Below, in pieces: positions 10,990 to 22,813 of a stretch of 64,000 nucleotides of DNA. A model generated the notes under the pieces. It had not been told where the DNA came from. It did no database searches and saw only the letters and a program-made list of their open reading frames with translations. The translations under genes were made by a program, and so were the position numbers. Source of the DNA: Bactrocera neohumeralis (lineage: Eukaryota > Arthropoda > Insecta > Diptera > Tephritidae); assembly GCF_024586455.1 (NCBI RefSeq), contig NC_065919.1:22792839-22856838 (forward strand), read 5' to 3'. Positions within the stretch are counted from its first letter, which is position 1. Every line of letters begins with the position of its first letter.

Positions 10990-12029
10990 GGATGGCGAGC
11001 TCAACTCAAGCGAACTGCTCAGGTTTAGTTTGTTTTAGTTTATCTTAAGTATTGTTTTTGCTTTAGGTGTATATAGGTATATATGTATTAAGTTAAGTTT
11101 AAGTCCCTGAAGCAAGTTCTGGTTTAATTGTCATTCTTTAAAGAATGTACAATTTCAGGCATATCTATAAACATATATATTTATATACACATATTGAATG
11201 GCTTAGACATACATACCACTAATCATTTGAAAGCTTCTAAACGTTCCTAATTTTTCTTTAATTTCATTTTCCTTTTGTTTTCTACCAACAATTTAGTCAT
11301 TTATTCTACCAACAGTAAATCAGAACGGATGCCATTGAATGTGGGTAAGCAGGCATTTGGCCTCGGCAAAATGAGATACACTTGCAGACGATTAAGTGGT
11401 GGAGAACGCACAGTGGGAGTTTTGAGTTTGAACACAATGAGAAACCACAAGCGCGGCGGGGAAGCGGCATTCTGCCAATTGTCGCATAAATAAGCGTTAT
11501 AAGGATAAAAATGTAATAAGAGAATTGAATAATCGCAGTTGTTGTTGCTGTGCAGGCGAACAGATGCACGAACGAGGAAAAGACGCGGTGTCAGTGTGTA
11601 TGATTAACATTGAGTATGCTTCCAACACACATATACACATATATATCTACAATGTCATTGTTAATAAGTGTACGCGCGTGGCTTGTATGTGTGTGTAAGT
11701 GAGTGAATTGTTTGCTGCGTTTATGCACAGGTGCTCAAAATAAATTTATCTACGATGGTTGCGCAATAAAAGAAGAACCTCGCGAAGCAATGCGACACAC
11801 AATGAATGAATGAGCATGTCAAATGGGAAATGTAAATAATGAGGCATTTGAAGTTTAAAGGAAACGCTAAGGATGAACAAATTTCGGGTGACTCTTGAAT
11901 TTTATAAACTTATAAATATAACTTGGGAACTTTCTCCATATTTTTTATTATCTTAAATATCTTATCTTATAGACAATATGATGTTAAGTAGAGACTTTGC
12001 CCCACAGTAAAGTCAAAGAGCTCACTAGA
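10990..12029. other. Unassigned spacer
   Basis: AT-rich with TATATA/CATATA runs near 11160-11200 and 11625-11645 and TG runs near 11680-11700. Overlapping open frames at 11275-11569 on both strands have no recognisable domain. No transposon signature seen. Confidence 0.4.
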
Positions 12030-12850
12030 TTACTTACGATAATCTTGAACTAAAAAGATCAGAGGAATCATCCGCAAAGCCGATTTATTTAGTAGTAAAA
12101 CATATGAGGAGAGGGGAGCGCCGACCTGCTCCTTTTCTACTGAGAGAGGGACCAGGGTGCCTAGCCTTACCAAATCGTCTGCTTTATAGTTTCCCGCGAT
12201 TCCGCTATCGCCTAGACTTATCTCAAAGTGACTCCATGCTATTGATAACGAGATTAGGTATTTCTTAACCAGCACAGAATTCATAGCAGTAACTCTGGAC
12301 TACTACCTACCGCAGTGACTACGGCTCGAAAAACACGGCGTAGTCAGGAAATCTGAAGCAGAAGCTGATAGAGAGTTCGTGAAAATATAACCCATCCATG
12401 AAGAAGCTCACTGCCTCTCTCTACTTTTTCTTCTATCCATCCACAAATCTCCCGCAGGTATATGAACGGAGAAAAGCGCCCAGAGTTTGATTTGTCGACT
12501 CCATGATCCAAAAGATCTGGTCTAATGGATTTTCGGTGCGCATATCTATGATATTATATGCAGAATAGCATTAAGTGTCATAATTGGAGTGGACCTTAGT
12601 GTATCATACATGTTGATGAGTGTCGCCCGTTGAACGCGCTCTAAATGTTTTAGGGCCCTCCATGACACAGAGATCCCATAGAGGACTACTTTCGATGAGA
12701 GTCCCCATTGCAGCAGTATAAGGCATGCAATGCCTTGTCTACTTTCTTTTCAATTTTAGGTTTCTATGAAACCTCATCTAAGACGAGCCACAAATTCTTC
12801 ATTCTATCCGCGATAGTGATGCTTCCGGGAGTTTCTAGTATTTACTAGTA
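12030..12850 (-). pseudogene. LOA-like LINE, RT thumb and RNase H fragment, antisense
   Basis: The minus strand, reading down from about 12850, gives a KxLWLVLDEVSxKPKIEK motif (LGLVLDxKLSWKxNIEE of relatives), VVLYGISVSWRALKHLERVQRA and LRSTPIMTLNAILHI of the thumb. Lower down comes RNase H C-terminal sequence GDSGIAGNYKADDLVRLGT, then LSVEKEQVGAPLSSYVLLL, within an 84-codon open frame at 12030-12284. The first RNase H half is missing or too decayed to read, and stops are frequent. Confidence 0.7.
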
Positions 12851-12949
12851 AGTCAAACCATCTCAAGTTTTTTTGGACTAACGACAGTAGGTCATTGACT
12901 ACCATGAACCATAGAAGAAGAGAAAGAACTCCACTTTTTGCTGTGCCTC

Positions 12950-13240
12950 AACTCACACATCGCTGTTGTTATTATAACGGGTACCTAATTCCCGTTAGGG
13001 TAATAAGGATTAGATAAGTTGTCGTCGACGTCATCCAACGTGCAAAGAAGTGGCCAGTGACATGCGGGATCTCATTGCACGCTGGACATAAGTATATTTG
13101 ATATGTCAGGGTTTATTCTGGATAAGTATGAGTTTAACCTGCTACAGTATCCAGAACGAGAGAGAATCGGTGAAGGTGTAAATGGCACACATCGCTATGC
13201 ACTGTCGTTCATTCTGTCACTATATTCCTGTCGCACAGAA
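12950..13240 (-). pseudogene. LINE C-terminal Cys-motif fragment, antisense
   Basis: The minus strand reads RLNSYLSRINPDISN and, after a one-base shift, CPACNEIPHVTGHFFAR. This is the CPxCNxxPHxTxHxF motif at the end of some fly LINE ORF2 proteins. It ends in a non-coding tail near 12950. It is a different lineage from the adjacent LOA-like piece, whose Cys motif is CRSCMEEDE. Confidence 0.6.
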
Positions 13241-14950
13241 GACTAAAAATAAGATGTTTGAGATTCGATCTAATTCCGAGTTTCGTACACTGAAAGCTTG
13301 GAAAACTAAATAACTCCCGAGCTTTAACCTTTGCTTTACCTTCAATTTCTCTACCATTTCGCCTTTATTCCGGAATATTTGTAGAAAAATGCACTACCTC
13401 TACCTTTTCAAGTGAATCGCCAAGTATTTCAACGCCAATAGCTATTTATGTACCACATAATGTAATCTGCATTTTCTGCTGGTAACGCAAAATTCCTACA
13501 CTCAAGTACAAAATAACTCAAGAAGCGGAGAAAAAATGGCAACAGCAAAAACTCCCGTACAGTTCAGCGTTCGCTAACTGAATTTTAAACGGGTTCGCAG
13601 AATGTTTACAACTTACTAAACTGCCTGCGGGCCAACTTATAGTGGACATCTTAAACCGAGTTAGAGAGCGAGCGTATGCGAGAGTGGGCAAAAAGACTTG
13701 ACAAACTAGCGAGTAGAAATAGAGATAGAGTAGTCGCTTGACAGCGGGTTAGAGGGCAATAAAACGACGGCGTAAAATAACGATTATTATTCATGTGGTC
13801 AACTGTTTGGCCAGTCGGGACTGCGATATGCGCAGAACGGCCAGCGGAGGAGGCAAATGAAGGCTTGTCACTAACACAAAGTGGTCAAAAGAAAAATTCT
13901 GTATTTAACTTATGGCGATCACGTTTTTATATGCAGTTTCGCTGGAATGCAACACGAACACTAATACACACACATACGCACACCAACAAACATACGCATG
14001 AAATATTTTTTGTTGACAACTTTCAATAGCATACATTTAGGCGGTGTATAGTGTAGTAGTGACAGCATAAAACTGTTTTATATGCGGCAAATAGCTGGAC
14101 GGTAAGCGACAGCCCCAGCATGGCCGTCATATAAAACAAAAAGCAAGAAATGGAGTGGCGAAAAGCAAGCAGATGCCAAAAACAGCAAGCGAAATTGCTC
14201 TGAGGAAGAAAATATACCAAAAATTACCCAAGTAGCGTACAAAAGAGTGGAGGCAGCCATATATACAGCTATTTTGCGCATTTTTTCTTACATTATCACA
14301 CTATATGATGCAGTCACTCCCGTTATACGCTTACCATTATGTCTACAGCTGTGGTTATGTTGGTCCACCAGCCGCCATGCAACTCACTTCAAACATATAC
14401 AAGCATTGCTTATGTGTTACTTTGTGGTGTATTCCTTTGCTTTTTGTGTGCCTTGGTGTATTTGCGTTAACTGTTTCACCCTCGTCAGCGGCGAAAGGTC
14501 TAAAATCACTTTTTGCTGTTACATGCGGTAATAAGGGAATTTTTGTGCGGCCCATTTCGCTCTATGCTCTGCGGCATACCAATACATATGCATATGCGTG
14601 CATACATATGTATGCAATGGCTTTGAATAAATGCATAAATAAACAATCTGTGCCTACTACAACCATATGCAAGTGATTGAAATGTATAGAAAGCTAGCAA
14701 AATATCAGCCACATTGACATATACACACAAATATACACACATGCATAATATATATACATATATACAAATGTAAGTATATCTATAACAAGTAGCTTGCATT
14801 TGGAGTTGAACTCGATGGCAATGCTTATGTTGATAATGATGACAGCTATCACTTTGATTAGATTATGTAAATTCAAACGAGCGGTATTGGCGGCCTCAAT
14901 CGTCACGCAAGAATTGTATAAAATATCAATGCATGTAAAGCATCGTATAG
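13241..14950. other. Unassigned spacer with CA-rich tracts
   Basis: No transposon motif is visible. There are short CA tracts near 13970-13990 and CATATG/ATATAC runs near 14580-14610 and 14710-14770. Overlapping open frames of 94-123 codons at 14247-14676 are found on both strands in several frames, which argues against real coding. Confidence 0.4.
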
Positions 14951-15189
14951 TAAACGAAACCGGTTCGGCTTCACCGACCGATGGTCTCACCGTTGCAAGA
15001 ACAACTTTTCGATTTCACAGTTTGGTCTTGACCGTTTGTAAAACCGGGTGAGTCTGCGTATCTTTGAAAAATGGAAAAAATTTCTATACTGGTTGGTGAT
15101 CCGCCTTAAATATTAGTCGTCCCTTCGGTTAATAAGCATACTGTTTAAGCTCAATCTAAAGCAGTTTGTACATTGATTCATGAACGTCA

Positions 15190-15330
15190 ACAAATTTACA
15201 GAGAGCGAGGAACAGTCGAAACAGCGGGGGTCAATCGGCGAACTTGCTCCGAAGAAGATTATTCTAGCGGCTGGCTGGGTGATGGTCACCTTTTGTAGCA
15301 CCCTGGCAAAAGACGAAGCGATCACAATTT
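15190..15330 (+). pseudogene. mariner transposase remnant, tandem copy 1
   Basis: The plus strand reads EEQSKQRGSIGELAPKKI then AAGWVMVTF. This resembles the ETKEQSKQW-GE-APKKA-AGKVMATVFWD block just before the second catalytic Asp of mariner transposases. The catalytic FWD itself reads FCS, so the segment could not function. It sits in a 78-codon open frame. Confidence 0.6.
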
Positions 15331-15561
15331 CAGATTCACCGCCCGATGGTCTCACCGTTGCAAGAACAACTTTTCCATTTAACAGTTTGGTCTTGACCGC
15401 TTGTAAAACCGGGTGAGTCTGCGTATCTTTGAAAAATGGATAAAATTTCTATACTGGTTGGCGATCCGCCTTAAATATTAATCGTCCCTTCGGTTGATAA
15501 GCATACTGTTTAAGCCCAATCTAAAGCAGTTTCTACATTGATTCATGAACGTCAACAAATT

Positions 15562-15670
15562 TACAGCGTAGAGACCGAGGAACAGTCGAAACAGCGGGTT
15601 TCAATTGGAGAACCTGTTCCGAAGAAGATTATTAGCGGCTGGCTGGCACTTTTGTAGCACCCTGGAAAAG
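15562..15670 (+). pseudogene. mariner transposase remnant, tandem copy 2
   Basis: The second unit reads ETEEQSKQRVSIGEPVPKKI, closer to the mariner consensus at the start, then loses frame through small deletions. The shared decay shows that both units derive from one already-broken mariner fragment. Confidence 0.65.
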
Positions 15671-15690
15671 TCGAATCGATCATAAGCTCT

Positions 15691-16084
15691 ATCCTGGGTG
15701 TCTTTTATTTGAATCTTAACTCTCAAAAGTCATTCATTTGAGTCAAACGATAAAGTTAAGATCGCTAAAGTCTTATTTAGCAGACCTCCAGGAAACGTTA
15801 TTCTCAGTTGAACTTAGGTTTAGGAAAATCCATGTTTCAATAAGCTCTTTGGTGCAGTTTATCTGTGAATATTCTTCCGCTGTCAATATAGTACTGATTT
15901 TCAATAAAATGTTTGTTTTTTTTGGTTATAAACAAAAATATGAATTATGAGAGATGGCATGATAGAGGGAGATCTAAATAAGTCTATGGAAGCAATGGGT
16001 AAACTTACGGATATTATGACAGATATTATACGGATACGGATACGCTCGTGTATCGAAGCACCGCTACCGTTTATCTAACATTTC
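15691..16084. other. Unassigned spacer
   Basis: Nothing recognisable apart from a small ATACGGATACGG tandem near 16030. Confidence 0.4.
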
Positions 16085-16430
16085 TCTCGATCAATCGGCA
16101 CCTGTTTTGAGGGATTGACAAGTTGTGTGGGGTCCAAAGGGTACTATTTTTTTACAGTCAAATGTTCATGCCATATTCAATGTATGCTAGTTCCACTTTT
16201 GTTCATAGTTGTCTCAATGTCATGATAGCTCACATGACGATCTGGCAATATCAGTAGTGTGCTGAAGAAGAACTTACTTTGATGACCTGCACGAAATTCG
16301 TCTTGGAGTGTCGTACGATGTCGATTGAATTAATCATACCATCAATAAATACTGGTTCTTGCTGGATCTTCATCGCAAAATATTGAATTAAGCTCATCGA
16401 ATTAATCCACGTCCAAAGTTGCAAAAAATA
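16085..16430 (-). pseudogene. mariner transposase N-terminal fragment, antisense
   Basis: The minus strand reads FDELNSIFCDEDPARTSIY, RTLQDEFRAG, LPDRHVSYHDIETTM, SGTSIH-stop-WHEHL and a trailing KKI-PFGPHTT. This is the helix-turn-helix part of a mariner transposase up to the WxPHxL linker motif; one in-frame stop replaces the residue after SIH. The catalytic domain is absent. The related N-terminus at 55370-55530 carries the same motif order. Confidence 0.75.
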
Positions 16431-16689
16431 ATCAAGGGAAAATGTTTGCGATTTGATTCCACTTTTTTTTTGGCTGAGGTGAATATTTTAAGTTACTGTA
16501 AGCAACGCAAATAGCGCTCTTGCGTAAAAATGTTCTAAATTTGTATAACGTTGAGATTTTCCAGATTGTTATACAAAGTACATATGCCAAGTAAAGTTTA
16601 AAATTATTTTGAGAATTTCAACTGACTCAGTGGCGCTCAGTTCAACAGGTGTATGCAGTAAAACCTGTTCATGGTTGCTGCTGGTTCCA

Positions 16690-17482
16690 CATTGTTGTAA
16701 TTTTTTTGTCTTAAAGGCTGGGTTTGTGTTAGGGGTCTACTGTCGGGAGCTCTCTATCAACTCCAGTTTCAGACTTCCCGACTATTACAGTGACTTCCAG
16801 GCCGAGATTGCAGCCATTAAGATAGCAGTAGATTTAATGCTCCGGAGTGCAGCTTCCTTCTGAGAAGTGGCCATCCACTCAGATAGCAGAGCGGTGATAA
16901 TATAATCATTAACAGTGCGTTCAGGCATGGAGTGTCTTTGTGATAAGACTGGCATGGGTACCAGAGAAGGCATCCTAGAATCGCTCACGTTAGAATGGGA
17001 GAGGATCGGTGCTCACGTATACTCTTGTGCGAATACTAAATACCTGGGCTTTGTGTAAACTTGGTCAGCGCTGGGCCACCTTCGGTACATGAGATCTAGT
17101 GATCTCTTCGCCCTTGGTAAGGCTAGCCTCTCCCTAGTTGTGGGGCTATAAACGGCCTATTGGCGTCCGCGCAGTAATTCTGAGAATCCTACTAGACGTC
17201 ATGTGCAGAAGCTCTATGGAAGAAGATGAGGTGGAAACAACTCAACAGTTCCTTCTTGACTGTCCCGCGTTAGAGGTCAAGACTTAAAACTTGAAAGCGC
17301 ATACCTTCAGACAACCCATCGGCGGTAATGGAAATTAAACGCCTGTGCCTGCATTGGCTACGAAGCGTTTTACTAATTTGTAGTTCGAACACACGAGTTC
17401 TGCTATTCTATGGCATACTACATATAGTAGTCCACGTGCGACTTTTGATCAGTCATCTAGCCTAACCTAACCCAACCTGGAA
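16690..17482 (+). pseudogene. LOA-like LINE, RNase H and 3' end
   Basis: In sense order: INSSFRLPDYYSDFQAEIAA (RNase H, catalytic Glu region), EVAIHSDSRA (catalytic Asp), a TKFxxxxLSKASLSLVVGLL-like block, VHAVxLRIPT, CRSSMEEDEVETTQQFLLDC (Cys/His motif), and a terminal IKRLCLHWLRSVL-like block. The RNase H WVPGH part has been lost. After the coding region a ~90-bp 3' tail ends in CCTAACCTAACCC. The copy starts within RNase H, so it is 5' truncated, and frameshifts are common. Confidence 0.78.
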
Positions 17483-17510
17483 GTTATTAGTCAATTATCT
17501 TAGTTATCTA

Positions 17511-17744
17511 ACAAGTCAACTGAAAAGTCCGAAAGTCCAAATTCGTTTTTTTTTATTCAACATTGTTCTCTTCAAAGGTGACAAACTGATTATAGCGACC
17601 CTCCAACTTTTCGGTATCATTTGTGCACTATGATAGGCCCCACTTTTGGCGATCGATAGTTTTTTTTTCAGTAAGCATTTATTTGAGATCTGAGAACAGA
17701 AAACAAGGATATGTGTCAGGCCGGGGACTTTTCAATCGACCTGC
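17511..17744 (-). mobile_element. 234-bp mariner deletion derivative with TIRs and TA duplication
   Basis: Left end CAAGTCAACTGAAAAGTCC (17512-17530) pairs with the reverse complement of 17725-17743 at 16 of 19 positions, and both sides are flanked by TA. Inside, the minus strand encodes EKLEGRYNQFVTFEENNVE and a stop, the C-terminus of a mariner transposase. Almost all of the transposase is deleted. A longer relative lies at 21938-23526. Confidence 0.8.
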
Positions 17745-18707
17745 TATAAAACTATTGTTTTGCCACTAAAATCCATGAATGTTCGATTGTTCCTCAGAAC
17801 AAACCGAAACACTGATTATTTTCTGCTATCAGCTTTGAAATAACATCCTTAAGAGTAACTTAAATTAGTTGTTGCGCTTTAATTTCCAGAAGACTAATAC
17901 AAGTGCATAAACTTTATACGCTTTTTGAGTTTGTTTTTGCTTGTTTTTCTTATAAAAACGCAAGGAGAAAGAACATTTTCGCTTTGCACAATTTCTCTTT
18001 GTAGCGTGAAAATGTTTTGTCAACACAATTTGTGCGTAGTTGCCAGCACAATAACGAGAACAAAAGAATACGAAAGTAAGCAGGCAACGACAAATGCTTA
18101 AAAAACAATGCAAATAATGAGAGCATAACATATTTTTAGGCTACCTAGCTTGGTGGGGGTACACGGCTGGCTCTGAAAGCAGTCAGCGAAGCATATAAAT
18201 GCTGTTTTTTTCTTGTTTTTGTTTCGCAGCTTATTTCGAAGTTTTTCTAGAAATTTAAATATTAATAAATAAACATCTTTGTGAGAGACCTTTTATACTA
18301 CAAGTAGTACTTGTAGATTTTATCGAAATATGATTGTTTCTCTTAAGTGTTCAGTAAGAGCCTGGTAGGTCAAATATGTTAAGGGTAATGTCTTCTTCTT
18401 CGAAAAAGAAAAGGGTACACCAAATCACTTTTTTTCACTCAAACTTTCTTTTTTGCTCTTTACCATCTAAGTCCTCAATACATCCTCAGTAGAAATTGTC
18501 TCATTTTCTTGTTATTGTCAGTGTGTGCGATATGACTCAAAACAACGAGGATACTCCATAGAATTGTGCTGACTCGTTCAAGCGGTATTCGAGGTTTTTT
18601 TTATAGTAATGGTTTCGAAAAAACTCATCTCAACTATTTAAACGCGGACTTCAAAAGATGGTTTTGTATGTACAATAAGATGGACTAATTAGTGCAATTG
18701 TATTTGT
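17745..18707. other. Unassigned spacer
   Basis: No gene or transposon signature recognised. An 88-codon antisense frame at 17865-18131 is Lys/Cys-rich with no domain. Confidence 0.4.
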
Positions 18708-18905
18708 ATGGCGAATTTTGATTTCAAAACAGATTCTACAGTTTTGATGATTGAAGATTTTGAAGAAAGAGAATTTTACCATCACCGGAGAAACGCATGT
18801 GGAGTTCGTAGAGTCGACGTATTTGAAAAGTACCCTTTCTTGTGTACTTTATATCCAATCATGGAAGGTCACTTTGTCCTCAGAGGAAAAAGTCTAACGG
18901 TGTGA
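18708..18905 (+). CDS. Short protein-like ORF, 65 aa, unknown (possible relic)
   Basis: A true ATG opens a 65-codon frame beginning MANFDFKTDSTVLMIEDFEE, followed by an HHRRNACGVRRVDVFEKYPF block. The charged composition and the VFEKYP motif look like real protein, unlike most open frames nearby. The last ~14 codons overlap the start of the antisense transposase at 18860, so only the first ~50 codons could belong to a genuine gene or to the coding part of an unrecognised element. No intron signals or poly(A) signal are obvious. I do not recognise the family. Confidence 0.3.
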   Translation: MANFDFKTDSTVLMIEDFEEREFYHHRRNACGVRRVDVFEKYPFLCTLYPIMEGHFVLRGKSLTV

Positions 18906-19730
18906 TTTCTCACGATCTTGGTGGCCATTCCACCGGCACAAAACGTGAAATTATCTGCTCACCGGAGTGTTCTCTCAATAAATCCATTGATTGATGCGAC
19001 GTGTGGAAAGTGGCGCCGTCTTGTTGAAACTAAATGTCGCCGAGATCACGATCTCCAATTTCAGCCATCAAATAGTCGGTTATCATGACGCGATAATGGT
19101 CGCTATTGACAGTTACGTTCTCATCGACATCATTTTTGAAGAAATATGGACTGATAATTCAACCGGTCCACAAACCACACCAAACCGTTGTTTTTTCGGG
19201 ATGAAATGACACCTCTTGAATCTATTCAGGTTGCTCTTCTTCCCAAATCCGGCAATTTTGCTTGTTTACATACCCATTGAGTCAGAAAGAGGCCTCATCG
19301 CTGAACAAATTTTGGTTCAAGAGCCCTTAGAGCGAAGCGATGTCGCTAGAGAAAGTCGAGCGGCTTCAGTTCTTGCAAAAGCTGTATTTCGTACAATTTT
19401 AATTTAAGATGTCGAAGTAAAATGCGCCAAGTCGTTCCATACGTCAGTCAGAGTAGCTGCGAACAGCGCCGAAACGACTTCCACGGTCTTCGTGTATACT
19501 CTCAGCTACGGCTGCTATATTTTCTTCACTGCGTGCTGAACGCTCGGTCGAATATTATTCAATAACGAGTGCTGGGTCTCCAGATGGGTGATGGTGTTGC
19601 GAATAGTATGTACAGTAGGCCGATTATGTTGACCATAAGTTGTGCGAAGCGCTTCCAGACCATAAATTTTCGTGATAAAGTGGAACGATTTGTAAACGTT
19701 GTGCAGGAGTAAGTCTTCCTATGATGACAC
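18860..19730 (-). pseudogene. Tc1/mariner-superfamily transposase, antisense, decayed
   Basis: The minus strand gives, in order, EENIAAVAESIHEDR (linker), a FSDEA-F-LNGYVNKQNCRIW-like catalytic block, KTTVWCGLWTG, ISPYFFKNDVDENVTVNS, QQDGATFHTSHQSMDLLREH and WPPRS-EITPLDFF. This is a widespread insect DDE transposase related to mariner, with a long N-terminal helix-turn-helix. Both later catalytic Asp positions (QQDGA, TPLDFF) are retained here, but stops and frameshifts (for example GDI followed by a stop before FQQDG) kill the frame. Further pieces of the same lineage lie at 33.4, 37.6, 41.4, 44.9, 48.3 and 62.3 kb. Confidence 0.8.
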
Positions 19731-19789
19731 TACTCACGCGTTATTTGTCAAAAAAGGGTTATTGGTACATCTGCTTGGACCACCCGTTA

Positions 19790-20480
19790 TCGATCTTAGC
19801 AACTTCGCTGGACTCGCCAAGGGTGTGTCTATCTAGTATTTCAATCTAGGTCTAGCAAAGGCCGGGCAATAAAGGAAGAAATGATAAGATGATTCCAGCT
19901 CATCTTCCTCCATACAACTTTGGCAAAGAGTCGACAGAATACTGAGCCACACCGCGTGTAAAAGTATTGGACGGTGTTCAGTCAGAACATCTGTTGTAGT
20001 TGATTGGCTTTGCTACGAGTCAGTACTTTGTATGACCTTTTTCTGGCCAGAAGGATCTCGCAGTCACGCACAAGTTCTGGTTGTTGACCAGCGCTTGCTT
20101 AACTCTTCGGAGGTCCAATGGTCTAACGTCAGAATGCAAGCACACATCGTAGAAGCGACTTGACTCCATTCCTACGGGATGCTAGGCATAAATTGCAATA
20201 GCTTCCGCTTGTGTCCGATATGCTGCTTAATAGCTGCTTGGTGGTTCACGTAGATGTTGACTCTGAAGTTGCCTGTTGAAGCATTAGAGGCTAGCTACGT
20301 GACTTTCCCAATAGTAAAGACCGCTGCTTGATATCTACTGCAGTGGCCTAGTAGCTTAAAAGGCCTAACTCTAGGCAGTATATCACCGCACCATCTATAT
20401 AAATGTTTAATGTGTTCCACGGGGCTAACATGCATGGAAAGTGGGATCATGTAGTAGTCCCAACAATTTCGCTGCGTAGT
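19790..20480 (-). pseudogene. LOA-like LINE, RNase H to Cys motif, antisense
   Basis: The minus strand reads RPFKLLGHCSRYQAAVFTIG (the FKLPDHxSxxQAExxAI start of RNase H), VNIYVNHQAAIKQ (catalytic Asp region changed to N), EELSKRWSTTRTCA, and near the end a CQSCMEEDELESSYHF-like Cys/His motif followed by YCPAFARPR. The order matches the copy at 16690-17482. It has many stops and frameshifts. Confidence 0.65.
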
Positions 20481-21937
20481 TTTCAGAGAAGAGCCCTTGT
20501 AACAACAAAAAGTCAAAGAAGAATATATGAATAATTTTGATAGGACTTCGTTCTTATATGATTTTTTTCGGCTTACTAAATAATATATGCGACTATATTA
20601 AAAATATTTCTCAAAATTCGAAAACTTTAGACAATGTTGAGAAATAGTCTGAAGTCATAGTCTATTGCTATTTTCACTATTAACTGTTATTTACTTAATT
20701 AAAAATAGGAAAAAAATAAATATGACACTTAACGTATAACAAATTCATTAATTATTTGTACCGTAAATGGGCAGCTGGTCAGCACTAAGAGCAGCATTAG
20801 GCATAACTCAAATATTTTACGACTCACAGGGCCAACGGTTACCCGCAAAGCGCAATGCAAAGCTCATAAAATGCGGCCCATCAAACATTTAAGGCATGAA
20901 AGTGGCGGCGCAGTGGTGTGAGTGAGTCTGTTTATTGATGGCAGATGCCCGATTTTACCCAACCTTCTTCTTTCCTTCTTCTTCTATGTTTCCTTCTTCA
21001 CATTTTTGCATTTACGTATTAATTTGTGAATTTTAAAACAAGCATCTGGTGGAATACCCAGGCGTACGAGCGCTACATGTGACCCTAGTACATAATGCGT
21101 GTTGCGCTTGTTGCTCAACTGCCACCACTTGCTGCCGGCTTTGCCGCCGCATTCGCTTGACTTTGCGGTTAATAAATTATGCCACAAGTAATGGTAAAGT
21201 ACGGCCAAAGTTATGCCAAGTCGAATTTGCTTGCTCTATTCACAGGCAAACACAGGCACCCGCACATTGGAAAGCACGCACGTATGCACTCACAGACAGT
21301 TGCGCGCCGAACAAACGCACAACAAGCACACAATGCCATTTTGCAAGTGTGTAGCCGAAATCAGCATTCGACAGCGCCATTATAGCATTAACTATTCGCA
21401 GGTCTACCGACTATTTCCGCTTGACCGTTCGTGTTGAGGCAGTATTCGTCTGCGTGTTGGGTGTCTGTTTGCACGGTGCGGCGTGTTGATTTGGCGAAAT
21501 GATTGAGTAGCGGTCGGCACTAACTGCCATCTAGTGGCTGCGCAAATAAATGAGTTAAATGTAAATTTGCTAGGAATCATTAATAATTAATGATCAATAT
21601 GCGCGGTGAGAATAAGGAGATGAAGAAGAAGATGAAGTTATGTCATATTTGCTGCGCCGAGATATTCCGTTAAAGATGTTTTAAACAAATGAAATGTGGT
21701 TAAAAATGTACAACTCAAAGAAGAAGAAAGAAGTGTCTAAGTTTTCTTACTTACAGACCGTTGATTTTGGTAAAAGGTCACCCAACTTTGGTACAATAAC
21801 GCCTGGATCGATGCTTACATAACCCTCAGCAAAAGTTGCTTACTTCATTTCATTTAAACAGTTAAAATTTGAGCCATAATTTCGGTGTAAAATACGCTAT
21901 AAAATTCAGGGTTCAAACACCCGTTATCAGTATGTTA
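20481..21937. other. Unassigned spacer, partly GC-richer
   Basis: 20540-20760 is plain AT-rich. 20860-21500 is more balanced in composition and open in several frames on both strands (for example 21049-21354 plus and 20984-21208 minus), but no frame carries a recognisable domain or splice structure. Confidence 0.35.
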
Positions 21938-22005
21938 ACAGATCAATTGAATAATCACCGGCTTACGATAGCAAAACACATTTTTGTTGGCAAAATTCGT
22001 TGTTA

Positions 22006-22812
22006 TTATTCAACATAGTTCTCTTCAAAGGGGATACACTGATTAAAACGACTCTCCAACTTTTCGATATTCAAATTTTCAAATTTAAATTTATTTCACT
22101 TCTTCTTATAATATATGTTTTTTGTGATACGATTTGTCTCTAGCTTCAAAATAAGCTTCCGTTTTGGCGATCATTTCCTCATTCGACGAAAATTTCTTCC
22201 TAACGGGCATTCTTTTGACATATGAGAACAGTAAAAGTCGCTGGAGGGTCAGTTCTAGAGAATACTGTGGATGCGGAAGCAATTTGAAGAATAATTCGTG
22301 AATTTTTGTCATCCTTTCATTAATTTCTTTTTCTGCAAATGCTGCCGTTTTTCAGTGATTTTGTACTTAATACGATCCAATAACGCAATGTAATAGTCGC
22401 TGTTGATAGTTCTTCCTTTTCAAGAAAGCCAATAAAAATAATTCTATGCACATCCCAAAATACAGACGCCATGACCTAGCCAGCCGACAATTACGTTTTT
22501 CCACGCTCCAGAGCGGGTTCATAGTGCAGATGAATCGATTGGACTTCGGTGTGAAATGAGGGAGTCATGCTTCATCCATTGTTATATATCCACGTAATCC
22601 ATCTTGGCTTTAATATGCTTGAACATCTCCAAACACTGCTCTGAATCATCAATTCGTCGTTGTTTTTACGGTCAACATAAATTGTTTTGTGGACTTTTTT
22701 GATGTTTTCGTCGTTAACAATCTGTTTTGGGTGTCCATTCTCGGTCCTCTACTATTTCGTCTCGTTTAGATTTAACCAAACTTGAACATTTCCTTCAACG
22801 TGAACATTTCCA
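22006..22812 (-). pseudogene. mariner transposase, catalytic and C-terminal part
   Basis: The minus strand reads VMASVFWDVHRIIFIGFLEK (catalytic Asp in FWD), a shifted DYYIALLDRI-like block, LLPHPQYSLELTL (PHPPYSPDLAP in intact relatives, so the third catalytic Asp reads E here), RKKFSSNEEMIAKTEAYFEA, IEKLESRFNQCIPFEENYVE and a stop at 22006-22008. That is the normal C-terminal order of a mariner transposase. Two or more frameshifts and the loss of the N-terminal half at the nested insertion make it inactive. Confidence 0.82.
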
Positions 22813-22813
22813 T

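Larger units (their letters stand above)
14951..15690. repeat. Two-copy tandem duplication, 365-bp period
   Basis: The block starting ATGGTCTCACCGTTGCAAGA occurs at 14981 and 15346, and ATTCATGAACGTCAACAAAT at 15176 and 15541, both 365 bases apart. The copies are highly similar along most of their length, with small indels near the right end, so the duplication is much younger than the ~430-bp array at 9.3 kb. Each copy carries a mariner transposase remnant. Confidence 0.88.

Noticed and set aside
14247..14799. Open frames of 94-123 codons on both strands
   Set aside because: Mutually overlapping frames in both directions and Cys/Tyr/His-rich composition from CATATG-type sequence; no sign of selection for one frame.
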